Notes under the pieces: model-generated
The model's database searches: none
What the model was told of the DNA's origin: nothing
The model's input: only the letters and a program-made list of their open reading frames with translations
Part shown: piece after piece, positions 22,309 to 29,703 of the stretch
How positions within the stretch are numbered: position 1 is the stretch's first letter
How the letters are laid out: each line of letters opens with the position of its first letter
NCBI GenBank assembly: GCA_038237805.1
Contig: JBBRYI010000002.1
Span: 186,001-250,000, forward strand
Source: JBBQFI01 sp038237805
GTDB lineage: Bacteria > Verrucomicrobiota > Verrucomicrobiia > Chthoniobacterales > UBA10450
Direction of reading: 5' to 3'
Length of the DNA stretch: 64,000 bases
Program-made: the position numbers and the translations under genes

Positions 22309-22333
22309 TTTAAAATCAAGTTCCTAAAAGATC

Positions 22334-22415
22334 GTTTCGGCGAGACGCCGAAACCAACACGCGAGACGCGTGCGCTACCCATTCCGCATTCCGCATTCCG
22401 CATTACGCATTTCGC
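22334..22415. repeat. Hairpin and tandem heptamers downstream of korA
   Basis: GTTTCGGCG-aga-CGCCGAAAC at 22334-22354 is a perfect nine-base stem. ATTCCGC is then repeated five times in tandem with single-base changes at 22381-22415 (units ATTCCGC x3, ATTACGC, ATTTCGC). Both lie in the 115-nt gap between korA and the 70-aa frame. Confidence 0.7.
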
Positions 22416-22423
22416 ATTCATAT

Positions 22424-24412
22424 TTAGCCCACTCCTTGCGGCACGACTTCCTCCACGCTGTCTACGTTCTCGGGCGAAGTATCAAGGTGCATGGACGAGT
22501 GAGCGGCGTGCACAGTCGGATGGCTCGGCGCTCCGTCTCTACCAGGGAACGTGCGGCCTTTGAAAACGCCTTCCAGAATTTCTTTCACGCGATACGTCAG
22601 GCCGTCGGTCTTGGTGACGCTCTCGATTTTCGGTTCGCAATAACGCGCGCGCAAAATGGTGGCGAGCTGGCCGAAGCCGTAAATGCCCTGGTCGTTCATC
22701 TCAACGGTGACGATGCGCTTGAAGTTCTTGAAGATTTTTTCCAATCCGTTAGGCAACGGGTGGATGTGGCGCAAATGGATCGCGCCAATTTTTTCGCCGT
22801 GTTCACGCCCGCGTTTCACGGCGTCGTGGATCGGGCCATAGGTTGAGCCCCAACCGACAAGCAAAGTGTCGCCGCTCTGATCGCCGTAAATTTCCGGCAC
22901 CGGAATTTCTTCGGCGAGCTTCTGCAATTTCGTGCGGCGTTTGGCCGTCATCGCCATGTGCAACTTCGGGCTGCCAGTAGGGTGACCTGCCTCATCGTGT
23001 TCAAGACCGCTGATCAGCGGATATTTTCCATCGAGAATGCGCGTGCCGGGCGCGACGTGTTGCGTGATCTTCTCCAGATCATAAGGCTTGAAGGTTTGGC
23101 GCGGAGTGAAATCGGGCTTCGGATCGATCATCAATTTCGCAAGATCGGGTTCGTCAAAGGCTTCGATGCGCGTGGCGAGCGAGGTGTCGCTCAAAATGAA
23201 AACCGGCGTGCTGTATTTGCGCGCGATGCGCGCGGCTTCGATCGAGATGTAGAAACAATCTTCCACCGTCGCGGCGGCGAGGACGACGCGCGGACTGTCA
23301 CCGTGCCCCCCGTAAATCGCCTGATGCAAATCGCTCTGCTCAACATTTGTCGGCAAACCGGTGCTTGGTCCGCCGCGTTGCACATTAATAATAATGAGCG
23401 GGATCTCGGCCATCGACGCCCAGCCGATCGCCTCGGTCTTGAGCGAAATGCCCGGCCCAGCGCTCCCGGTTACCGCGAGATATCCGGAAAAGGAGAAGCC
23501 TAACGAGATCGAGACGGCACCGAGTTCATCCTCGGCCTGCACAAAGAGGCCGCCGTATTTTGGAAATTCGCGCCGCAAAGTTTCCATGACCGACGACCAC
23601 GGCGTGATCGGATAACCCGCCCCGTAGCGCACGCCACCGGCGATCAATCCGTAGGCGAGCGCCTGGTTGCCATCCATCGTGATCTGCGCGCGTGCGCCCG
23701 GTTTTTTTTCGACGTGCTCGAATTGATACTGCTTCGTCAGGACGTTGCCGACGGGATATGCGTAGCCGGCCGTGAACGCCATGATGGCGGTGTTGACGAT
23801 GCTCTCATCTTTGCCGGCGAATTTTTCTTTGATCAGCGTCGCCAGTTTCTCGATATCGAGATGGAAAATCTTCGCGATCAAGCCGAGGACGAAAATGTTT
23901 TTGCCTTTGTCCTTCGCCGTACCGCCGAGCGCTTCGACCGTTAGTCCGGTGATGGGAACACCGACGTAAACGAAACGTTTGTCATCGAGATTCGGCTCGA
24001 CGTTATCGGAATCGTAAAGGAGGACGCCGCCTTCTTTGAGGAAATCGATGTGGTCCTGATAACTGTGTTGATAGAACGCGACGAGAAAATCGGCTTCATC
24101 TCCCGCCGAAAGCACTTCGCCGGTGCCCATGCGGACTTGGAAAATGGACGGGCCGCCGGAAATCGTGGCGGGAATCGTCATGTACGTCATGACGTCGTGG
24201 TCGCTGCGTCCCGCGAGGCGCGCGAGAAACGCGCCGGCGGATTGAATGCCGTCCTGCGAATTACCCGCGAGACGGATGACGGCGTCGTTAATGTTTTCGG
24301 GGCGCAGATCGGCGCGGTCCGAACCCGGACTGGCGGATTCCGGAGACGGTGCGCCGTTCGGCAGCTCCGCATTTTGGAATTGAGTGTTGCTAGGAGTTAC
24401 AGGATCGCCCAT
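22424..24412 (-). CDS. korA: 2-oxoacid:ferredoxin oxidoreductase, fused gamma-alpha subunit
   Basis: 662 aa, the fused type in which the gamma domain (residues about 40-215: A-V-I-R-L-A-G-N-S-Q-D-G-I-Q-S-A-G, then M-T-Y-M-T-I-P-A) precedes the alpha (pyrimidine-binding) domain. The alpha part shows G-N-Q-A-L-A-Y-G-L-I-A-G-G-V, Y-P-I-T-P-W-S-S, E-D-E-L-G-A-V, and T-G-S-A-G-P-G-I-S-L-K-T-E-A. The C-terminal transketolase-like domain has L-V-G-W-G-S-T-Y-G-P. The N-terminal 35 residues are a disordered extension. The reaction with KorB feeds or reverses the TCA cycle through ferredoxin. The first genes of the operon, if any, would lie right of 24412, where a divergent beta-propeller gene starts. 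Confidence 0.92.
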   Translation of the reverse strand: MGDPVTPSNTQFQNAELPNGAPSPESASPGSDRADLRPENINDAVIRLAGNSQDGIQSAGAFLARLAGRSDHDVMTYMTIPATISGGPSIFQVRMGTGEVLSAGDEADFLVAFYQHSYQDHIDFLKEGGVLLYDSDNVEPNLDDKRFVYVGVPITGLTVEALGGTAKDKGKNIFVLGLIAKIFHLDIEKLATLIKEKFAGKDESIVNTAIMAFTAGYAYPVGNVLTKQYQFEHVEKKPGARAQITMDGNQALAYGLIAGGVRYGAGYPITPWSSVMETLRREFPKYGGLFVQAEDELGAVSISLGFSFSGYLAVTGSAGPGISLKTEAIGWASMAEIPLIIINVQRGGPSTGLPTNVEQSDLHQAIYGGHGDSPRVVLAAATVEDCFYISIEAARIARKYSTPVFILSDTSLATRIEAFDEPDLAKLMIDPKPDFTPRQTFKPYDLEKITQHVAPGTRILDGKYPLISGLEHDEAGHPTGSPKLHMAMTAKRRTKLQKLAEEIPVPEIYGDQSGDTLLVGWGSTYGPIHDAVKRGREHGEKIGAIHLRHIHPLPNGLEKIFKNFKRIVTVEMNDQGIYGFGQLATILRARYCEPKIESVTKTDGLTYRVKEILEGVFKGRTFPGRDGAPSHPTVHAAHSSMHLDTSPENVDSVEEVVPQGVG

Positions 24413-24539
24413 GGGTCAAATGTACGCAGTCAGCACAGTAACAAAAGTAAACGATGAATCCAGCAGGCATTATTCCGTTTCCGAGGCCGCCGCAGCAGCT
24501 GTCGTGTGCAACCCGCACAAGTTCGTCGTAGCAGTAGCG

Positions 24540-25580
24540 ATGAAAATAACTTCAGCTCTGAGACTATGCGGCGCGATTGCGCTGCAGTGCTCGATAGCGG
24601 CAGGCAACGATTTATATAAATTTTCTAACGAGATTCCGATCAGGGGCGAAGGTGGCTGGGACATTCTCAACGTCGATTCCACGGCGCATCGATTGTATCT
24701 TTCACACGCGGCTAAAGTTGTGTTGGTGGACCTCGAAAAGAATGTGGTCGCAGGCGAAATCGCGGATACGCCGGGAGTCCACGCGTTCCTGCCACTTCCG
24801 GGGTCAAATCGAGGATTCTCCTCCAATGGCAAGGAGAACAAGTCGAGCATCGTTGACCTGACGACTCTCAAAACGGTGGCGAAGATAAACACGGGCGAGA
24901 GCCCGGACGCGATCGTCTACGAGCCAAAGAAGAGCGAGGTTTACATTTTCAATCACCGAGGAAACTCAGTCACCGTGATCGAGCCGAAGAGTGCGAAGGT
25001 GGTGACTACGATCGCGCTGGGTGGAATGCCGGAGTTCGCTGTCGCGGATAGTGGCACCGGACGTATTTTCTGCAACCTCGAGGATAAGAGCGAGGTTGTG
25101 GCAATCGATACGGCAAAGCACGAGGTGGCAGCGCGCTGGCCGCTCGCGCCGGGTGAGGAACCGACCGGTATCGCATTGGATGCCGCGCATCATCGATTGT
25201 TCGCTGCATGCAACAACAAGATGCTGGTGATGTTGAATACTGAAACCGGCAAGGTGATTGCGACTGCTCCGATCGGCTCAGGCACGGATGGTTGTGCGTT
25301 CGATGACAAAACGCAGCTGGCCTTTGTCTCCTGCGGCGAAGGTGTAACGACGATCGCGAAAGAAGAAACGCCGGACAAGCTCGTGGTCATGCAAACGTTG
25401 AAGACCGCGCCGCGCGCGCGAACTATGGCGCTCGATCCACAAACACATCGAATCTACTTGCCGACCGCCGAGTTTCAGCCGGCTCCACCGCCTGCCCCCG
25501 GCGCATCTCCCGCTCGACCAACTGTCGTGCCAAACACGATGAAGCTCCTGGTCTACGGCCCGAACGAGTCGAAGCCATAA
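24540..25580 (+). CDS. Secreted YVTN-type beta-propeller protein
   Basis: 346 aa from the ATG at 24540, chosen because a signal peptide follows (MKITSALRLCGAIALQCSIA, then a cleavage-like A-G-N). The frame is open further upstream but lies over the kor promoter region. Repeated blades are visible: V-D-S-T-A-H-R-L-Y-L-S-H, D-T-P-G-V-H-A-F, E-P-K-K-S-E-V-Y-I-F-N-H-R-G-N-S-V-T-V-I, A-L-D-A-A-H-H-R-L-F-A-A-C and P-Q-T-H-R-I-Y-L-P-T. This places it in the YncE/YVTN propeller group of periplasmic proteins. A Pro/Ala-rich stretch (P-A-P-P-P-A-P-G) follows the last blade. The next gene starts 12 nt downstream and is an outer-membrane-like protein. Confidence 0.85.
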   Translation: MKITSALRLCGAIALQCSIAAGNDLYKFSNEIPIRGEGGWDILNVDSTAHRLYLSHAAKVVLVDLEKNVVAGEIADTPGVHAFLPLPGSNRGFSSNGKENKSSIVDLTTLKTVAKINTGESPDAIVYEPKKSEVYIFNHRGNSVTVIEPKSAKVVTTIALGGMPEFAVADSGTGRIFCNLEDKSEVVAIDTAKHEVAARWPLAPGEEPTGIALDAAHHRLFAACNNKMLVMLNTETGKVIATAPIGSGTDGCAFDDKTQLAFVSCGEGVTTIAKEETPDKLVVMQTLKTAPRARTMALDPQTHRIYLPTAEFQPAPPPAPGASPARPTVVPNTMKLLVYGPNESKP

Positions 25581-25592
25581 GCTACTTGCCTA

Positions 25593-26345
25593 ATGCGTTG
25601 CCTAACGAGACTGCTCGCGGTTGTTCTTTGGATGATCGCGGCGGGCGCGGCGCACGCGCAAGGCGGCCCGCCCATGATCACGGACGATCCGGGCACTCCG
25701 GGCAACGGGCGTGTCGAGAATAATTTTGCGATCGCGTTCGAACATCGGCCTAACGAGTGGGCGATCGACTTACCGGCGATCGATTTGAATTACGGCCTCG
25801 GCGAGCACATCCAACTCACGCTCCAAACTTCCTACGTTCTGCTGAAGCGAAGCGGCCGTGGAGCGATCGGCGGTCTGGGCGCCACCGAAGCGGCGGTGAA
25901 GTGGCGCTTTCTCGATAAAGAAACCAGTGGCATTGCGATGTCCACTTTCCCGCGCGTGATCTTCAATGTGCTGCGGTCGTCGGTCCGGCGCGGTTTCGTC
26001 GACGATGGGACGCGCGTGCAATTTCCGGTGCAGCTCGCGCGCAAAGTCGGCGCGATCGATCTCGATTTCGAACTCGGTCCGCTCTTTAGTAGTGTAGGTC
26101 GCAGCGAATGGCTTTACGGAATTGTCGGAGGCATCGACGTCACCAGGAAGACTTCGCTCATGGCCGAGCTGCATGGGACATCGCGTTCTAATTTCACGCG
26201 TGATGTGCTGATTGCGAATGTCGGCCTTCGTCAAGCGCTAACCGACGCGTGCATTCTGATTACATCAGTCGGTCACGAAGTTCGCATGCCTAACGACACG
26301 CCACCCGCGCTCATCGGATACTTCGGCGTGCAGTTGCTTTACTGA
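25593..26345 (+). CDS. Outer-membrane beta-barrel-like protein
   Basis: 250 aa with a signal peptide (MRCLTRLLAVVLWMIAAGAA, A-H-A-Q). It begins after cleavage with G-G-P-P-M-I-T-D-D-P-G-T-P-G-N-G, a start shared by putative outer-membrane transporter-like proteins of soil bacteria. Alternating strands end in aromatic residues, and the last residues V-Q-L-L-Y have the terminal aromatic expected of a barrel. It carries three CCTAACGA words. It is probably co-transcribed with the propeller gene. No substrate is evident. Confidence 0.75.
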   Translation: MRCLTRLLAVVLWMIAAGAAHAQGGPPMITDDPGTPGNGRVENNFAIAFEHRPNEWAIDLPAIDLNYGLGEHIQLTLQTSYVLLKRSGRGAIGGLGATEAAVKWRFLDKETSGIAMSTFPRVIFNVLRSSVRRGFVDDGTRVQFPVQLARKVGAIDLDFELGPLFSSVGRSEWLYGIVGGIDVTRKTSLMAELHGTSRSNFTRDVLIANVGLRQALTDACILITSVGHEVRMPNDTPPALIGYFGVQLLY

Positions 26346-26349
26346 TCGG

Positions 26350-27135
26350 TTAATGCGCTTTTGCAGCCGGCTTTTGGGGGAAAATCAGGATCAACGCGAC
26401 AATCACCACCAGGAGCGCTACTGATGCGGTATAGCGGTTCAGAGCCAATCCTCCTTGCTGCATCGGCTTATCGAGAAAGTCGCCGACGACGGCTCCGAGG
26501 GGGCGGGTCAAGATGAATGCCGCCCAAAACAAAATAGCGCGCGAAATGCTCGTGAAGTAGTAGAGAAGTGCGGTCAGAAGGAGTAAACCACCAAAGACCG
26601 CTGCAGCTCCGAGGTAGCCCATGTCGTTGGTATCCGCTACCCAGTCGCCGAGTGCCGTACCCAGCGTCTGTGAGAACATTATCGTAACCCAGTAAAAGGT
26701 CTCGACCTTCGGCGTATTCACCGTTTCGACGGATATGCTCCCAGTTGACCAACGCCACGCCAAAAGCGACACAATTACCAAGGTCAGCAATATGGTCGAA
26801 CCGCCGGTGTAGCCGATGCCGAGCGATCTGGTGCAATAATCGGCCAGCGTGGTGCCGACTGTTGTCGTTGCGACGATCGTCAGCCAGTACAGAAATGGGT
26901 GAAATTTCTTCGCCTTGATCTGGACGAGGACCGCGGCAACAAAAATAACGCCGAATATTGCCGTGCCGACAAGATAGCCGGTGCCTTTGGTCGCGGCAGT
27001 AGTTTCGCCAAGCCACGACATGGTGACGGCGTCGCCGCCGGTCTCGCCCAGCGTGGTCGCGAGGATCTTAACGATCCAGAATACCAACGTTACCTGGGGT
27101 ACCTTAGCAACGAGATCCGATCTTTTTTTGTCCAT
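26350..27135 (-). CDS. COG4705-type membrane protein
   Basis: 261 aa, about seven to eight predicted helices. It is an internal repeat of the element K-V-P-Q-V-T-L-V-F-W-I-V-K-I-L-A-T-T-L-G-E with later versions F-Y-W-V-T-I-M-F-S-Q-T-L-G-T-A-L-G-D-W and F-W-A-A-F-I-L-T-R-P-L-G-A-V-V-G-D, as in the uncharacterised membrane-anchored COG4705 family. The function is unknown. The start at 27135 has GGGAGG six bases upstream, and that site lies inside the 3' end of a short paralogous frame (27138-27251), so the two are translationally linked. Confidence 0.85.
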   Translation of the reverse strand: MDKKRSDLVAKVPQVTLVFWIVKILATTLGETGGDAVTMSWLGETTAATKGTGYLVGTAIFGVIFVAAVLVQIKAKKFHPFLYWLTIVATTTVGTTLADYCTRSLGIGYTGGSTILLTLVIVSLLAWRWSTGSISVETVNTPKVETFYWVTIMFSQTLGTALGDWVADTNDMGYLGAAAVFGGLLLLTALLYYFTSISRAILFWAAFILTRPLGAVVGDFLDKPMQQGGLALNRYTASVALLVVIVALILIFPQKPAAKAH

Positions 27136-27137
27136 TT

Positions 27138-27251
27138 TTATCCTCCCAAAATCATTGTTCGCTGCTTGCCCAACAACGCATCACCGACAGTAATGGCGGC
27201 GATTTTGATTACCCAAAATGCAACGGTGACTTGAGGTAATTTGTTTTTCAT
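27138..27251 (-). CDS. 37-aa truncated paralog of the COG4705 gene, possible leader
   Basis: Reads M-K-N-K-L-P-Q-V-T-V-A-F-W-V-I-K-I-A-A-I, then T-V-G-D-A-L-L-G-K-Q-R-T-M-I-L-G-G and stops two bases before the full gene's ATG. The first 21 residues align with the start of the downstream protein (K-V-P-Q-V-T-L-V-F-W-I-V-K-I). COG4705 genes often come in tandem pairs, and this looks like a first copy collapsed by an internal deletion that left start, first helix and ribosome-binding site. It may serve only to deliver ribosomes to the downstream start. Confidence 0.55.
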   Translation of the reverse strand: MKNKLPQVTVAFWVIKIAAITVGDALLGKQRTMILGG

Positions 27252-27385
27252 TTGGCGAAGATCTCGTGCGGCAAAACTGAGCGCGCGCGTAGCGCAGGTT
27301 GAGTGGCCTCCATGCTAGAACACAACTGGCTTCGGGCAAGATCGACAATCATTCTGGGCCCGGGCATCTTCGTGAAATCTGAAAA

Positions 27386-28507
27386 ATGAAAAAGCTCACC
27401 CTCGCTCTGCTGTTTGCGCCACTTGCGACGTTCGCTACGGCGAATCCGTCGTCTAACGAATTCGACGCGAAAGCGGCGGACCGATTTGCGAAGCTCGCAC
27501 TCGCTTGCGTTGCTAAAGAATATCCGAACCACATCAGTCACGTCCTGAACAGCGATGCGGATGTGGCGCCGCCGCGCAAACTGACACCGGCATTTTGTGG
27601 TTGCTACGACTGGCATTCGTCGGTGCACGGCCATTGGCTACTCGTTAGGCTAGTCCGCACATTTCCAGAAGCGGCATTTGTCGCGCCCGCGCGCGCTGCG
27701 CTGCGCAAGAGCTTGTCGGCCGAAAATCTGAAACAGGAAGCTGCGTATTTGAAAGGAACGGGCCGCGCCAGTTTCGAGCGGCCGTACGGATTGTCGTGGC
27801 TTTTGCAATTGTGTGCGGAACTGCGCGAATGGGACGATCCGCAGGCGCGCGAGATGTTAGCGAATTTGCAGCCGCTCGAAGAAGCGGCGGTGGAGCGATT
27901 GAAAACGTGGCTGCCGAAACTGTCGCATCCCGTGCGAATCGGCGAGCACGATCAGACTGCGTTTGGACTTGGGCTGATGCTCGATTACGCGCGGAGCAAA
28001 CATAACGATTCCTTTGCCAAACTTGTCATCGATTCTGCGCGGAAATTTTTTCTGGCCGACAAAAATTGTCCGCTCGCTTACGAACCGTCCGGCGAAGATT
28101 TTCTTTCGCCCTGCCTGGGCGAGGCAGACGTAATGCGACGCGTGCTTCCGCAAAAGGAATTCGCGAAGTGGTTGCAAGAATTCATGCCGCAAATTCCAAC
28201 TGCCGCGAAAGCTGACTGGCTTCCCGTCGCGGTCTCACCCGATCCGGGCGATCCGAAACTGGCGCATCTCGATGGACTGAATCTAAGCCGCGCCTGGATG
28301 CTGGAAGGAATTCTCTCAGCATTACCGCCGGATGATTCGCGTCGGCCCGCGCTTCAAGCTGCAGCCGAGGTCCACACTCGCGCGGGTCTCGCCGCCGTCA
28401 CCGGCGAACATTATGAAGGCGGCCATTGGTTAGGCAGTTTCGCGGTTTACCTAACGACCCAACGCGGAATCGAACACGCCGACTCCACCCGCCCGAGAAG
28501 AGACTAG
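27386..28507 (+). CDS. Secreted DUF2891 family protein
   Basis: 373 aa with a signal peptide (MKKLTLALLFAPLATFATA). The conserved block C-G-C-Y-D-W-H-S-S-V-H-G-H-W-L-L-V-R near residue 70 is the hallmark of DUF2891. Further helical-hairpin elements follow: R-P-Y-G-L-S-W-L-L-Q-L, E-H-D-Q-T-A-F-G-L-G, Y-E-P-S-G-E-D-F-L-S-P-C and H-L-D-G-L-N-L-S-R-A-W. The alpha/alpha-barrel-like pattern with conserved His, Asp and Glu hints at an enzyme acting on glycans or peptides, but no reaction is established. Two CCTAACGA words occur inside. It is a single gene between the COG4705 gene and a convergent vWA gene. Confidence 0.85.
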   Translation: MKKLTLALLFAPLATFATANPSSNEFDAKAADRFAKLALACVAKEYPNHISHVLNSDADVAPPRKLTPAFCGCYDWHSSVHGHWLLVRLVRTFPEAAFVAPARAALRKSLSAENLKQEAAYLKGTGRASFERPYGLSWLLQLCAELREWDDPQAREMLANLQPLEEAAVERLKTWLPKLSHPVRIGEHDQTAFGLGLMLDYARSKHNDSFAKLVIDSARKFFLADKNCPLAYEPSGEDFLSPCLGEADVMRRVLPQKEFAKWLQEFMPQIPTAAKADWLPVAVSPDPGDPKLAHLDGLNLSRAWMLEGILSALPPDDSRRPALQAAAEVHTRAGLAAVTGEHYEGGHWLGSFAVYLTTQRGIEHADSTRPRRD

Positions 28508-28565
28508 TCCGAAGTCGGCATTCGATCGAACGGAGAGCGTGATGCCTTTCGCGGGCGGGCAGTCA

Positions 28566-29693
28566 TCATTCGTAACTGATGCCTTTTTTCTCGGCCTGCT
28601 TGCGAATGGTCTGGGCGACATTCTCGTCGAAGCTGTCGCCTTTACCTTCCGCGGCGAGACGTTTGTTCTCGGCTTGAATGTAGGCGTCGCGTTTTTTCGA
28701 AACGTCATCGATTTCTTTTTGCACTGCGGCGCGTTCTTCACGCGTCTTCGCAATGCGCGCTTCCATTTCCTTACGGCTCAATTTTTGCAATTCGGTTGGA
28801 AGTTTTTCCTGATCGATCGCTTCAAGTTTCAATTCGTTGCTGGCAAGCGCATCAAGTAATTCACCCGCGCCTTGAACGGACTTCTTCGTTCTGGCGTTGT
28901 AGGCCAAGCGGTCGGCTGCGGCAGACGCGGGCGCGCTTTCGGCAAACGCTTGTTTCGCGCCGACCTCACGACGAACGCTTGCGTCACCATAGGGAATCAA
29001 TGTTTCGCCCATGCGCTTGTTCAATTTCGCCAGATCGTCGTCCATCGGTGTCGAAACCACAGCCATGTTGCCGGATTGCGCGATGGCCACGTAATTTCCT
29101 TCCGACAATTTCGCGATCTCCTGCCAGATAGGTGTGGTTTCGGCCATCCCTCCGCATTGCACGGTATTAATAATGAGGTCTTTTTTCGCAGCGGCACGGC
29201 AGAGCTCAGGATATTTCGGGCCATCGGCGTAATCCATGTGCGGCGGGGCATCGCCGACGAGGAAAACAATTTTCAGAACTTTGCGATCCTGACTCCACGG
29301 CATTTTGTCGATCGCCTCGGCCAGGGCTTCGTTCACGCTTTCGGGTGTATCGCCGCCGCCGCCCGCTTCGAATGCGCGCAAGTGCGCGTAAATTGAATCG
29401 ATGTCGTCGGTCAATTTGAACGACTTCACGACATATTCGTCGCCACGGTCACGATAGCCGATCAAACCAATCTTCAATTCCGGCGTCGGCTTGGCACTGA
29501 TCATTTCGTTGGCAATCGACCAGATCTTTTGTTTCGCATCTTCGATCAAACCGCTCATCGAGCCAGTGGTATCGAGAACGAAACAAACTTCGATGCGCGG
29601 TTTTGTCGGTTTTACTTCCGGCGTTGTTTCTTTTGCGAGGAGCGCTTGCGAGCAAGCGATGAGTAAGGCGAGGAGTTTCAATGTTGATTTCAT
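28566..29693 (-). CDS. Secreted von Willebrand factor A domain protein
   Basis: 375 aa with a signal peptide (MKSTLKLLALLIACSQALLA). The vWA domain starts near residue 32: I-E-V-C-F-V-L-D-T-T-G-S-M-S-G-L carries the MIDAS D-x-T/S-x-S pattern, followed by G-Y-R-D-R-G-D-E-Y, V-F-L-V-G-D-A-P-P-H-M-D-Y and W-Q-E-I-A-K-L-S-E-G-N-Y-V-A. The C-terminal 100 residues are a charged coiled coil (E-E-R-A-A-V-Q-K-E-I-D-D-V-S-K-K). It lies 10 nt downstream of the VIT/vWA gene on the same strand, so both are one operon and may bind each other or a common surface target. Confidence 0.9.
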   Translation of the reverse strand: MKSTLKLLALLIACSQALLAKETTPEVKPTKPRIEVCFVLDTTGSMSGLIEDAKQKIWSIANEMISAKPTPELKIGLIGYRDRGDEYVVKSFKLTDDIDSIYAHLRAFEAGGGGDTPESVNEALAEAIDKMPWSQDRKVLKIVFLVGDAPPHMDYADGPKYPELCRAAAKKDLIINTVQCGGMAETTPIWQEIAKLSEGNYVAIAQSGNMAVVSTPMDDDLAKLNKRMGETLIPYGDASVRREVGAKQAFAESAPASAAADRLAYNARTKKSVQGAGELLDALASNELKLEAIDQEKLPTELQKLSRKEMEARIAKTREERAAVQKEIDDVSKKRDAYIQAENKRLAAEGKGDSFDENVAQTIRKQAEKKGISYE

Positions 29694-29703
29694 GGTATGT
29701 TTT

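Noticed and set aside
22381..22415. ATTCCGC heptamers considered as a CRISPR or iteron array
   Set aside because: Units are directly adjacent with no spacers and no replication gene is near, so it is a simple tandem repeat.
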